Source: Psychroflexus longus (lineage in GTDB: Bacteria; Bacteroidota; Bacteroidia; Flavobacteriales; Flavobacteriaceae). Taken from it: DNA of 64,000 nt. Shown here one piece after another: positions 17,211 to 26,163 of the stretch (position 1 is its first letter; each line of letters starts with the position of its first letter). The position numbers and the translations under genes were made by a program. The stretch lies in assembly GCF_020164595.1 (NCBI RefSeq), contig NZ_JAIQZE010000005.1, positions 124,001-188,000 of the forward strand, given 5' to 3'. The notes below the pieces were generated by a model, which saw nothing but the letters and a program-made list of their open reading frames with translations, did not search any database and was not told where the DNA came from.

Positions 17211-18935
17211 TTAAATCAGTTTTTTATCGAGTTGTTTTGCTGCATTATGAGCTGCTCTTGCTGTAAAAGCCATATAAGTTAAGGAAGGGTTTTGGCAGCC
17301 AGAAGAAGCCATGAAAGCTCCATCTGTTACATAAACGTTTTTACAAGCATGTACTTGATTATGTTTATTTAAAACAGATGTTTTTGGGTCTTTTCCCATT
17401 CTGGCACCACCCATCTCATGAATTCCTAAGCCCATAGCTCTTCTGTCTTTTATGTCGTAGCCCTTTACATTTTTAAACCCAGCAGCTTTAAGCATCTTCA
17501 TGGCCTGTAGTTTCATGTCCTTCCTCATAGCTAGTTCGTTTTCTCCAAAGTCGGCGTCAAAGGTAATCGTAGGTAAGCCCCATTCGTCTGTTTTCTCATA
17601 GTTTAAATACATACGGTTATTGCTATTAGGCAGGGTTTCACCAAATGCCAATAAATTTATGTTCCACTGTCCAGGGGATAAAATAGCTTCTTTTAATTTT
17701 GGGCCATACTTTAATTCTGCAACCATTTCAGAAATGCTTGATCGAGTAGCGCCACCTTGGTAACCATAACCTCTTACAAAGTCTTTAGTATTTGTATTTC
17801 CACCTAAATTTCTAAATCTTGGTATGTATAAACCGTTGGCACGTCTACCTTTGTAGTACTTATCTTCAAAACCTTCTGCAATCGCAGTAGCCCCAACCCA
17901 AAAGTGGTGATCCATCAATTGACGGCCCACTTGGTCATAGTCATTACCAAGACCATTAGGAAAACGCTTGGATTTGGATTGAAGTAAAATCGAGTTTGAA
18001 GCCATGGCAGAAGCACATAGGAAGATGACCTTTGCTTTGTACTCAATCTTTTCTTTAGTTTCCGCATCTATAATTCTAACCCCTGTGGCTTTTTCTAAAG
18101 CTTCATCATAAATAATTTCGTACACAATTGAATGTGGTCTTAGCGTCATAAGACCTGTAGCACTAGCCGTTGGAAGTGTAGATGAATTGCTGCTGAAATA
18201 AGCTCCATAAGGACAACCACGCATACATCTATCTCTGTATTGGCATTCTACACGACCCAAACCCGGCTTAGTCCCTTCAGTAATATGAGCTGTTCTTCCT
18301 ATCGTGAGTAAGCGACCATCATCAAATTGTTCTTGCAGTTTTAATTTCAAATGCTCTTCAACACAATTGAGATTCATCGGTTTGAGTAGTTTTTGATCTG
18401 GCAGTTGAGGTAAACCCAGATTCTCTCCACTCACTCCAATAAACTCTTCTACTTTATCGTACCAAGGTGCAATATCTTTATACCGTACAGGCCAGTCTAC
18501 ACCTATACCTTCTTTATAGTTGGCCTCGAAGTCGATATCGCTCAACCTATAGCTTTGGCGTCCCCACATTAGAGACCTCCCCCCTACATGGTATCCACGT
18601 ATCCAATCGAAACGTCTCTTTTCGTTATAAGGATGCTTGATGTCATCTACAAAAAAATGTTGGTGCGGTTCTTTGGTAGTATAACCAGTGCGGTGCTGTT
18701 TAAATTTTCTCGTTTTGGTGTGTTGAGTTGCCTCTATTCCGTTTGGGAAATCCCAATCGTCCATATGAGCTGTAGGGTAATCCACTACATGTTTAACATC
18801 TCGACCTCTTTCAAGAACCAACGTTCTTAAGCCTTTTTCGCAAAGCTCTTTAGCAGCCCATCCACCAGAAATTCCAGTTCCAACAACTATAGCATCGTAA
18901 CTTTCAGTTGAAACATCGTTTTTTTCGTTAAGCAT
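17211..18935 (-). CDS. GMC family FAD-dependent oxidoreductase (sugar/glycoside dehydrogenase type)
   Basis: A 574-residue flavoprotein. The FAD dinucleotide motif VVGTGISGGWAAKE lies near residue 17. Three cysteines, Cys231, Cys237 and Cys241, have the spacing of the [3Fe-4S] ligands of FAD-dependent glucose dehydrogenases. The C-terminal catalytic region holds GIHEMGG (His506) and CQNPSLTYMAF (Asn549). It has no export signal of its own, consistent with being carried out by the twin-arginine small subunit encoded next. Relatives oxidise the C1 or C3 hydroxyl of sugars. With the isomerase-like and Gfo/Idh/MocA genes alongside, a glycoside 3-dehydrogenase role is plausible but inferred. Confidence 0.88.
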   Translation of the reverse strand: MLNEKNDVSTESYDAIVVGTGISGGWAAKELCEKGLRTLVLERGRDVKHVVDYPTAHMDDWDFPNGIEATQHTKTRKFKQHRTGYTTKEPHQHFFVDDIKHPYNEKRRFDWIRGYHVGGRSLMWGRQSYRLSDIDFEANYKEGIGVDWPVRYKDIAPWYDKVEEFIGVSGENLGLPQLPDQKLLKPMNLNCVEEHLKLKLQEQFDDGRLLTIGRTAHITEGTKPGLGRVECQYRDRCMRGCPYGAYFSSNSSTLPTASATGLMTLRPHSIVYEIIYDEALEKATGVRIIDAETKEKIEYKAKVIFLCASAMASNSILLQSKSKRFPNGLGNDYDQVGRQLMDHHFWVGATAIAEGFEDKYYKGRRANGLYIPRFRNLGGNTNTKDFVRGYGYQGGATRSSISEMVAELKYGPKLKEAILSPGQWNINLLAFGETLPNSNNRMYLNYEKTDEWGLPTITFDADFGENELAMRKDMKLQAMKMLKAAGFKNVKGYDIKDRRAMGLGIHEMGGARMGKDPKTSVLNKHNQVHACKNVYVTDGAFMASSGCQNPSLTYMAFTARAAHNAAKQLDKKLI

Positions 18936-19150
18936 ATACCATCGTGTAAAAAATCTTATGTGATATAAATTTTTTAAAAATTTGAAATAAAATTACGCTT
19001 TTCAATTAAATACACTACTCAAAATACTGCATTTCTTGACTTCCTTCTAATTAATTAGATATTAGTGTAAGTTTATAAATATAATTTGCGATTTTTGGAA
19101 TTATTCAATTACTCAGATTTAAATAATTAACTATTTTTAAATAAATAATA

Positions 19151-20128
19151 ATGAAAAAATTACTTAAACCCTTATTCATTTTACAATTGATTCTCTTCAT
19201 TAGTTTAATATCATGCAAAGAATCCAAGCAAAATGCTGAAAACGATACAGAACCAACTCAGGGTGTTATTGAAAGCGACCCCTTTTTTAAATTATCTTTA
19301 GCACAGTGGTCATTGCATAGAACCTTTAATGATAAAGGGGAGGATCCCTTCAGGTTTGCTCAAATTTCTAAAGATATGGGGTTTGAAGGTTTGGAATATG
19401 TTAACCACATATATGCTCAACAAATTGAAGATTTAGGCTTTGATAACGTCATAGACTCTTTAAAAACTTTAAGTGAGAAGCATGATATGCAAAATGTACT
19501 CATCATGGTGGACGGTGAAGGCGATCTTGCTAGCCCAGACGAAGCAGAACGGGACCTCGCAGTAGAAAATCATAAAAAATGGATAAATGCAGCACAAAAG
19601 TTAGGCTGTCATTCCATACGTGTAAATACTTTCGGCTCCAATGAGCCAAATGAGTGGTTGCCTTCTGTTGTGGATGGATTACGTAAGCTTTCTGAATATG
19701 CTGCTACCAAAAACATCAATGTGCTTTGTGAAAATCATGGTTGGTTATCTTCTGATGCTCCTTTACTGTTGGAAGCTATAGATATGGTAGATATGGAAAA
19801 CTGTGGCACGCTGCCAGATTTTGGCAACTGGTGTGTGAAACGAAAGGAAGGCTCTACTTGGGGAGAATGTATTGAAGAGTATCCAGACAAATACCAAGGC
19901 ATGGAATTAATGTTGACAAAAGCTAAAGCTGTAAGTGCCAAAGCTTATGATTTTGATGAAGATGGTAATGAAACGACATTAGATTTTCCTCGAATTATGA
20001 AATTGGTAAAAGAATCTGGTTATACAAGCTTTATAGGAGTTGAATATGAAGGTGATAGGTTATCTGAAAAAGAAGGAATAGAGGCGATTAAAAACTTGCT
20101 TTTGAAATCTGCAGAAGAATTAAAATAG
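19151..20128 (+). CDS. Sugar phosphate isomerase/epimerase-like TIM-barrel lipoprotein
   Basis: A 325-residue protein with a lipoprotein signal (lipobox ISLISC, Cys22). It is therefore membrane-anchored outside the cytoplasm, unusual for the xylose-isomerase-like TIM barrel that follows. Family features include LSLAQWSLHR at the first strand, NVLCENHG and a Glu-containing FIGVEYEGDRL near the C-terminus, where acidic and His residues would bind a metal. Members act on sugars, keto-sugars and inositols. In 3-keto-glycoside pathways relatives isomerise or cleave keto-sugars. It is divergent from the GMC operon and 60 bases before the Gfo/Idh/MocA gene. Confidence 0.82.
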   Translation: MKKLLKPLFILQLILFISLISCKESKQNAENDTEPTQGVIESDPFFKLSLAQWSLHRTFNDKGEDPFRFAQISKDMGFEGLEYVNHIYAQQIEDLGFDNVIDSLKTLSEKHDMQNVLIMVDGEGDLASPDEAERDLAVENHKKWINAAQKLGCHSIRVNTFGSNEPNEWLPSVVDGLRKLSEYAATKNINVLCENHGWLSSDAPLLLEAIDMVDMENCGTLPDFGNWCVKRKEGSTWGECIEEYPDKYQGMELMLTKAKAVSAKAYDFDEDGNETTLDFPRIMKLVKESGYTSFIGVEYEGDRLSEKEGIEAIKNLLLKSAEELK

Positions 20129-20188
20129 AAAAATCTTTAGTTTGTAATTATCTAAATAAAGCTATCAACTGAAAATTATTTCAAATCC

Positions 20189-21328
20189 ATGTCCAATAAA
20201 ATAAAATTTGGTATTCTTGGAGGTGGTGAAAACTCTTTAATAGGAGGTCTTCATCGCATCGCTTCCAGTATGTTTGATCAATACAAGCTAGTAGGTGGGG
20301 TATTTAGCTCAAATCATGAAGATAGTATTCGTTTTGCAAAATCAATAGGTTTGTCTAGCCAGCGTGTCTATGAGAACATAGAAGACCTGATTATAAGTGA
20401 GCTTAAACTTCCTGAAAATGAGCGGATGCAGGTAGTTTCAGTCTTAACTCCCAATTTTTTACATTTTCATATGGCTAAATTGCTTATAGATAGTGGTTTT
20501 AGTGTGATTTGCGAAAAGCCTATGACTACTACCTATGAGGAGGCTAAAATCTTAAACCGTAGCCTTCAAAAAACCAAAAGTATATTTGCTGTTACATACA
20601 CCTACACTGGGTACCCCATGGTAAGGCAAATGCGTGAAATGGTAATAAGTGGAGCGTTAGGTAAAATACAAAAAGTAGATGCTCAATATTATCAGGGATG
20701 GATCAATCCAGTTATTCATGATTCAGAACAACGTTCATCCGTTTGGCGACTGGACCCCAATCAATCTGGTATCAGTTGTTGTGTAGCAGACATTGGTACT
20801 CACGCCTTAAATATGCTGGAATACGTTTCTGGTCACCAAGTTAAATCAGTCTTGTCTGATTTAAATTTTGTTTATAATGATAATAAGATGGATGTTGATG
20901 CTACAATTTTACTGCGGCTTAATGAGGGCGTGAAGGGGGTCGTTTGTACAAGCCAAATTGCTACAGGAGAAGAAAATAGCTTCATTGTTAAAATCTATGG
21001 TGATAAAGCTGGCCTGAAATGGGAACAGGAAAATCCTAATTACCTTTATTTTATGGAAGAAGGTAAGCCTCTACAGGTTTTAAAGCCAGGCCATGACTAT
21101 AACAGCAAACTTTCTTTAAGCAGTACCAAGTTACCACCAGGTCACCCCGAAGGAATTTTTGACGCTATGGGTAATATCTATAATGGTGTTGCCAAAGCTA
21201 TTTTTAAAGAAGATTATAATGCATCAGAATTTCCAAGTATGACTGATGGTTTAAGAGGAATGAGTTTTATAGAAAAAGCCGTACAGTCACATCATAAAGG
21301 GAACATTTGGGTGGACTTAGACGAGTGA
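20189..21328 (+). CDS. Gfo/Idh/MocA family oxidoreductase
   Basis: A 379-residue NAD(P)-dependent enzyme. The Rossmann motif is KFGILGGGENSLIGG at the N-terminus. The family's EKP motif is in VICEKPMTTTYEEA near residue 112, with its catalytic-type Lys. A C-terminal alpha/beta domain follows, with CVADIGTHALNMLEYV holding the conserved Asp and His. It is cytoplasmic. The family oxidises or reduces sugars and inositols, including keto-sugar reduction. It is co-directional with the lipoprotein isomerase gene and probably in the same operon. Its exact substrate is unknown. Confidence 0.9.
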   Translation: MSNKIKFGILGGGENSLIGGLHRIASSMFDQYKLVGGVFSSNHEDSIRFAKSIGLSSQRVYENIEDLIISELKLPENERMQVVSVLTPNFLHFHMAKLLIDSGFSVICEKPMTTTYEEAKILNRSLQKTKSIFAVTYTYTGYPMVRQMREMVISGALGKIQKVDAQYYQGWINPVIHDSEQRSSVWRLDPNQSGISCCVADIGTHALNMLEYVSGHQVKSVLSDLNFVYNDNKMDVDATILLRLNEGVKGVVCTSQIATGEENSFIVKIYGDKAGLKWEQENPNYLYFMEEGKPLQVLKPGHDYNSKLSLSSTKLPPGHPEGIFDAMGNIYNGVAKAIFKEDYNASEFPSMTDGLRGMSFIEKAVQSHHKGNIWVDLDE

Positions 21329-21571
21329 TTGTTTATTAGCCTTAATTATAACTTAAATGTCAATTTAGAATAAAGCCTGACTTTTATCTCAATTTTTTTA
21401 ATTTCAATATTGATAAAGCAAAAAGGCAGCTTAGTTCAAGGTTGGGTTATTAGCTTTCTTAATTTAGAAATTTAAGTATTCATGAATAATATCTCTTTAT
21501 TTTGCTAATAATTATATTAAATAATGTTTATTTGAGAAATAAAACCATTTTTTAGCTTTATTACTAAGATT

Positions 21572-23224
21572 ATGATTGATCTTTTGTCTTTTATAGGCTT
21601 TACTGCTCTTGTTGCAGTTATTGCCTATTTAGCCACAAGAAAAACAGATGAAAGCACAGCAGATGGCTTTTATCTGGGTGGGCGAAGCCTTACTGCAATT
21701 ACAATTGCAGGCTCTCTTTTACTCACTAATTTATCTACAGAACAAATTGTTGGCTTAAACGGTCAAGCTTTTACTGAAGGTATTTTGGTTATGGCTTGGG
21801 AAACCTTGGCGGCCATAGCGATGGTGATCACAGCTCTTTTTTTGCTGCCTAAGTACCTTAAAAAAGAACTTACTACCATAACTGAATTTATAGAAAATAG
21901 GTTTGACCAAACCACAAAAACACTCATAACCATTTTATTCCTGTCTGGCTATGTAGTTGTTCTGCTCCCTAGTATTTTGTATTCTGGTTCTTTAGCATTA
22001 AGTACCATTTTTGGTATCCCGGAAATGCTTGGAATTACTAAAAACGTCGCGCTCTGGCTTACCATATGGAGTATCGGTATTATAGGTATGATTTATGCCA
22101 TTTTTGGAGGTCTTAAGGCTGTTGCCGTTTCCGACTTAATCAACGCCATAGGTTTATTTATCGGTGGGCTTATGATTCCTTTCTTTGGATTGTATATGAT
22201 CGGAGACAGTGATGTATTGGAAGGAATCAAGATTATATACTCTTCCTATCCAGAAAAATTTGATGCTCAAGGAGATATAAACAGCAGCATTCCTTTTGGT
22301 ACAATTTTTACAGGGATGATGTTGGTTCAACTTTTTTACTGGGGAACCAATCAAGCAATTGTTCAGCGTGTGTTTGCCGCCAAAAATTTAAAGGAAGGCC
22401 AAAAGGGATTATTATTAGCTGCTTTTGTAAAAATTCTAGGACCCTTAATTGTAGTGCTTCCAGGCATTATAGCTTTTCATTTTTTTCAAGGTAATTTAGC
22501 TTCGCCGGATGAGGCTTATCCTGCTTTGGTTCAAAAAGTCCTCCCGGCAAGCCTTGTAGGTTTTTTTGCTGCTGTTCTTTTTGGAGCTATCTTAAGCTCA
22601 TTCAATTCTGCCTTAAACTCAGCTGCAACACTTTTCGGTTTCGACTTGTACAGGCAATATATCAAGAAAGAAGCTACAGAAAAGCAGACCGTGAAGGCTG
22701 GAAAACTATTTGGTGTGTTTTTGGCCATATTGGGTATGAGCATAGCTCCGTTTATACAATACGCCCCCGATGGTTTGTTTAGTTGGTTACAAGAAGCTAA
22801 TGGTTGTTATACAATTCCCATATTGTCTATTGTGGTGATTGGGTTCTCAACCAAAAAAGTACCCGCCATAGCTGCAAAAGTAGGCTTGATTTCTGGAGTA
22901 GTATTATATAGCATTAGCCAGTTTGTAATGAAACCTATTTTAACTGAGAATGCACTTGAACAAGCTAAACTAAATGGTATAAGTTCTGGAGCAGAACTCT
23001 CGGTTATAGCGGCAGAAGCTTATCCACATTTTCTACATGTGATGGCCATTTTGTTTGTCATAAATATGTTACTTATGCTTATTATAGGTAAACTTTATCC
23101 AAATAGGGAGGCTTATATAGTGAGAGAGAGTGGTGCGGTGGATATCCAAAAATGGAAGTATGCTTCAGTTGTTGGAATAGCTATTGTTGTCCTAGTTGTG
23201 TCTACTTATATCATCTTTAATTGA
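21572..23224 (+). CDS. Sodium:solute symporter (SSS/SLC5 family), probable sugar transporter
   Basis: A 550-residue inner-membrane protein with about 14 hydrophobic segments. It shows the SSS family pattern from the start (ATRKTDESTADGFYLGGRSL), the sodium-site region SLLLTNLSTEQIVGLNGQAF and GAILSSFNSALNSAATLFGFD in the mid-protein. It resembles the SglT-like flavobacterial branch that moves glucose or galactose with Na+. It is separated from the Gfo/Idh/MocA gene by 243 AT-rich bases, so it may have its own promoter. It converges on the LacI gene. It would import sugars released outside by the trehalase or dehydrogenase. Confidence 0.9.
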   Translation: MIDLLSFIGFTALVAVIAYLATRKTDESTADGFYLGGRSLTAITIAGSLLLTNLSTEQIVGLNGQAFTEGILVMAWETLAAIAMVITALFLLPKYLKKELTTITEFIENRFDQTTKTLITILFLSGYVVVLLPSILYSGSLALSTIFGIPEMLGITKNVALWLTIWSIGIIGMIYAIFGGLKAVAVSDLINAIGLFIGGLMIPFFGLYMIGDSDVLEGIKIIYSSYPEKFDAQGDINSSIPFGTIFTGMMLVQLFYWGTNQAIVQRVFAAKNLKEGQKGLLLAAFVKILGPLIVVLPGIIAFHFFQGNLASPDEAYPALVQKVLPASLVGFFAAVLFGAILSSFNSALNSAATLFGFDLYRQYIKKEATEKQTVKAGKLFGVFLAILGMSIAPFIQYAPDGLFSWLQEANGCYTIPILSIVVIGFSTKKVPAIAAKVGLISGVVLYSISQFVMKPILTENALEQAKLNGISSGAELSVIAAEAYPHFLHVMAILFVINMLLMLIIGKLYPNREAYIVRESGAVDIQKWKYASVVGIAIVVLVVSTYIIFN

Positions 23225-23262
23225 AAGTGTTTTTTTCCAATTAAAGCTAAATGTGTGAAGAA

Positions 23263-24306
23263 TTAGCAAGTCGTGTTTCTTATTATTAATTTAGTAGGAA
23301 GAATCAATTCGTCAATCTTTTCTGAAGGCAAATAGGCTCCCTTGATGATTTTGGAAAGTAAAAGTTCCGCAGCTTTTTCACCCATTTTAAAACTAGGCTG
23401 AGAAACACTTGTAAGTTCAGTATTGAATAGGCGGCTGTAATGTAAGTTACCAAAACCAACAACTTGGATATCTTCTGGAACTCTCTTACCCAACTTTGAC
23501 AAAGCTTTTATACATAATAGAGCATAACTATCTGTTGAACAGAAAAACGCATTAGGGAATTGATTTAGTTTTGATAGAAAGTTGTAGATTTCATGATATT
23601 CGTGCACTTGGTGCATAGATTTGCAGTTGAACACGAACTCTTCTTTCAAACTGAAGTCCGAGCTTAGAAGCGAATCTTTATAGCCTTCGTAGCGTTTATT
23701 AAAAATACTTTTTAGGATAGTACCTCCTATAAACCCTACGGTCTGGACAGATTTTTTTTGAGCAAGGAATTGCACTGCTTCATAAGCAGCACTATAATCA
23801 TCAATGCGAACATGCATAGCCCCTTCTATTTTTTCATTCATATTATCAAATACTACTAAAGGAGTGCCTCTGTTGGCCATGCTTTGCAAGTGAGTTTGAG
23901 ATTTAGTTTGATGAGTTAAACTTATAATCAACCCATCTACTATTCCCTTTTCAAAAACCATTATATTTTCTTTTTCAAATCTAGAAGAGTTCCTTGAAGA
24001 ACTGATTAGTATACGGTAATTATGCTTTCTGGCATAGTGATCTATTCCTCTGCAGACTTCAATAAAGAAAGCTTCATCGTATCTAGGTATGATAACCCCA
24101 ATTACACCTGTTTTTCCAGAAATCAAGCTTTTTGCAATTTGATTTGGGATGTAACCAAGTTCATCCGCTTTTTCACGAACCTTCTTTCTTGTAGCTTCTT
24201 TAACGCGTGAACTGTTAGAAAGACTTCTTGAAACAGTAGAAATAGAAACACGTAGTGCTTTTGCAATGTCTTCTAATTTTATAATGGTCGGTTTTTCTTT
24301 ATTCAA
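23263..24306 (-). CDS. LacI family transcriptional regulator
   Basis: A 347-residue repressor. The N-terminal LacI helix-turn-helix is clear (LEDIAKALRVSISTVSRSLS), followed by the hinge helix NQIAKSLISGKT and a periplasmic-binding-protein-like sensor domain with GVIIPRYDEAFF and the VVGFGN region near residue 285. It is transcribed divergently from the alpha-glucosidase. A perfect 18-bp palindrome lies between them, so the protein probably represses both its own gene and the glucosidase-susC-susD operon until a sugar ligand binds. The ligand is not visible in sequence. Confidence 0.93.
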   Translation of the reverse strand: MNKEKPTIIKLEDIAKALRVSISTVSRSLSNSSRVKEATRKKVREKADELGYIPNQIAKSLISGKTGVIGVIIPRYDEAFFIEVCRGIDHYARKHNYRILISSSRNSSRFEKENIMVFEKGIVDGLIISLTHQTKSQTHLQSMANRGTPLVVFDNMNEKIEGAMHVRIDDYSAAYEAVQFLAQKKSVQTVGFIGGTILKSIFNKRYEGYKDSLLSSDFSLKEEFVFNCKSMHQVHEYHEIYNFLSKLNQFPNAFFCSTDSYALLCIKALSKLGKRVPEDIQVVGFGNLHYSRLFNTELTSVSQPSFKMGEKAAELLLSKIIKGAYLPSEKIDELILPTKLIIRNTTC

Positions 24307-24329
24307 AATATTATGAGGTTATTATTGAT

Positions 24330-24361
24330 CAAGTATAATGTTAATAATATATTAATACAAA
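24330..24361 (-). promoter_or_regulatory. Promoter of the LacI regulator gene
   Basis: Minus-strand TTTG (24361-24358) lies inside the operator palindrome and is followed after 20 bases by TATACTTG (24337-24330), one mismatch from TAnnTTTG. The leader to the ATG at 24306 would be about 15-20 bases. Confidence 0.5.
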
Positions 24362-24371
24362 CGTTTGTATT
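24354..24371. promoter_or_regulatory. LacI-type operator, perfect 18-bp palindrome
   Basis: AATACAAAC/GTTTGTATT is an exact inverted repeat with a central CG step, as in LacI-family operators. It lies between the divergent LacI and alpha-glucosidase genes and supplies the TTTG -33 element for each. Binding would block both promoters. Confidence 0.8.
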
Positions 24372-24394
24372 GTTATTTTAACAAAAAACATTTG
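24364..24394 (+). promoter_or_regulatory. Promoter of the alpha-glucosidase-susC-susD operon
   Basis: TTTG (24364-24367), the right half of the operator, is followed after 19 bases by AACATTTG (24387-24394), one mismatch from TAnnTTTG. The leader to the chosen start at 24464 would be about 60 bases. Confidence 0.5.
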
Positions 24395-24463
24395 ATTAAA
24401 CTTGTTAAAATAAAAATAAATATAATTAATTTGAAGAACTCAATCGTTTTAGCTGACTCGTTT

Positions 24464-26140
24464 ATGGTTTTAGAATGGTATAAAAAAAACACAATTTATC
24501 AAATTTATCCTAGGAGCTTCAAGGATACTTCAGGAAATGGTATTGGAGATTTACGGGGAATTATTGAAAAGCTTGATTATTTGAAATCATTGCATATTGA
24601 AATAATTTGGATAAGTCCGATTTTTGAATCTCCAAATAAAGATAATGGCTACGATGTGAGCGACTACTGCGCTATCATGCCAGAGTTTGGCAATATGGAT
24701 GATTTTGACGAATTATTAGATATAGCTCACAGTAAAGGTTTGAAAATTGTATTGGATTTGGTGCCCAACCATACATCCAATGAACATAAATGGTTTAAAA
24801 ATGCAAAAACATCTGTAGATAATAAGTATAGAGATTATTACATCTGGAAAAAACCCAAAGCAGATGGCGGGCCGCCCAATAACTGGCCTTCCTTTTTTGG
24901 AGGTCCAGCATGGACTTTAGATGAGTCCTCAGGTGAATATTATTTACACCTTTTTACAAAATACCAACCCGATTTAAATTGGGAAAATCCAAAAGTGAGA
25001 GAGGAAATATACAAGGCAATGCGGTTTTGGCTTGACAAAGGAGTGGATGGTTTTAGAATGGACGTTGTCACCTTATTATCCAAAGACTTAAGCTTTAAAG
25101 ATGTTGACCTTAATATTGGATTTAGAAAAATTATTGAAGATCATTATGCCAACGGCCCTAAAATTCATGATTATCTAAAAGAAATGAATGATCAGGTTAT
25201 GCAACATTATGATGCTTTTTCTATGGGAGAAGGTGTAGGCATAACTCCAGAAAATGCACACCTATATGTTGGTGCAGATAGAAAAGAGCTAGATATGATT
25301 TATCACTTTGATATATTGGAAAATAATATCCTGGATGGTAAGTATGAAGAGGTCACAAGTTTTGACTTATTACAGCTTAAGCAGGTATTCAGGAATTGGC
25401 AAACCGTATTTGAAAATAAAGGGTGGATAGCCAATGCATTAGGGAATCACGATTTTGCTCGCTTGGTTTCGCGTTTTGGAAACGATAAAAACTATAGAAC
25501 TGAATCTGCAAAGATGCTAGTTACTATGATGGCTACACAAAACGGGACACTCAATATTTATCAAGGTGACGAAATAGGCATGACCAACATTCATTTGGAC
25601 GATATTGACAAAGTAAATGACATACAGGCCTTAAATTTTTATGTTGAAAATCTTGAAACCAAAAAATTTACTTCTGAAGTTGCATTACAAATGATAAATA
25701 ATGAAGGTAGAGACAATGCAAGAACTCCAATGCAGTGGGACAATTCAGAGTTTGCAGGCTTTTCAATCATCAAGCCTTGGCTTCAGCTAAACCCTAATTT
25801 TACTGATTTAAATGTTCTAAATCAATCACAGGATCGGAACTCTATATTAAATTATTACAAAAAATTATTTTCTGTTAAAAAAGACTATGACATTTTTAGT
25901 TATGGTAGCTACGAAGAATTTGAAAAACAAAATAAGTACATCTATATGTATGAAAAAATGCTAAATGATCAAAAAATGCTTGTCATACTAAGTTTTTCAA
26001 ATCTCGAAATCGTTATAGATTATAAAATAAAAAAACTTAAAACTTATAAATTACTCCTAAATAATTATAACTTTGTTAACATTGATAACTATAAAATAAC
26101 ATTAAAACCATTTCAAAGCTTGGTCTATATGTCAAATTAA
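24464..26140 (+). CDS. GH13 alpha-glucosidase (oligo-1,6-glucosidase / alpha-glucosidase type)
   Basis: The frame opens at 24365, but that start lies inside the LacI operator. The family N-terminus begins at MVLEWYKKNTIYQIYPRSF, so I use the ATG at 24464 (558 residues). GH13 conserved regions are all present: LVPNHTS; GFRMDVV with nucleophile Asp200; FSMGEG with acid/base Glu256; and LGNHDFAR with Asp330. NGYDVSDY and the domain layout match enzymes that hydrolyse terminal alpha-glucosidic links in maltose, isomaltose, sucrose or trehalose-like sugars. No signal peptide is present, so it is cytoplasmic. It is the first gene of an operon with susC (23-base gap) and susD. Confidence 0.9.
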   Translation: MVLEWYKKNTIYQIYPRSFKDTSGNGIGDLRGIIEKLDYLKSLHIEIIWISPIFESPNKDNGYDVSDYCAIMPEFGNMDDFDELLDIAHSKGLKIVLDLVPNHTSNEHKWFKNAKTSVDNKYRDYYIWKKPKADGGPPNNWPSFFGGPAWTLDESSGEYYLHLFTKYQPDLNWENPKVREEIYKAMRFWLDKGVDGFRMDVVTLLSKDLSFKDVDLNIGFRKIIEDHYANGPKIHDYLKEMNDQVMQHYDAFSMGEGVGITPENAHLYVGADRKELDMIYHFDILENNILDGKYEEVTSFDLLQLKQVFRNWQTVFENKGWIANALGNHDFARLVSRFGNDKNYRTESAKMLVTMMATQNGTLNIYQGDEIGMTNIHLDDIDKVNDIQALNFYVENLETKKFTSEVALQMINNEGRDNARTPMQWDNSEFAGFSIIKPWLQLNPNFTDLNVLNQSQDRNSILNYYKKLFSVKKDYDIFSYGSYEEFEKQNKYIYMYEKMLNDQKMLVILSFSNLEIVIDYKIKKLKTYKLLLNNYNFVNIDNYKITLKPFQSLVYMSN

Positions 26141-26163
26141 ATGTTTAATCTAAAATTAATATA

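Noticed and set aside
24365-24463. Upstream extension of the GH13 gene (33 extra codons)
   Set aside because: The earlier ATG lies inside the LacI operator and upstream of the predicted transcript start, and the added residues do not resemble the family or a signal peptide.
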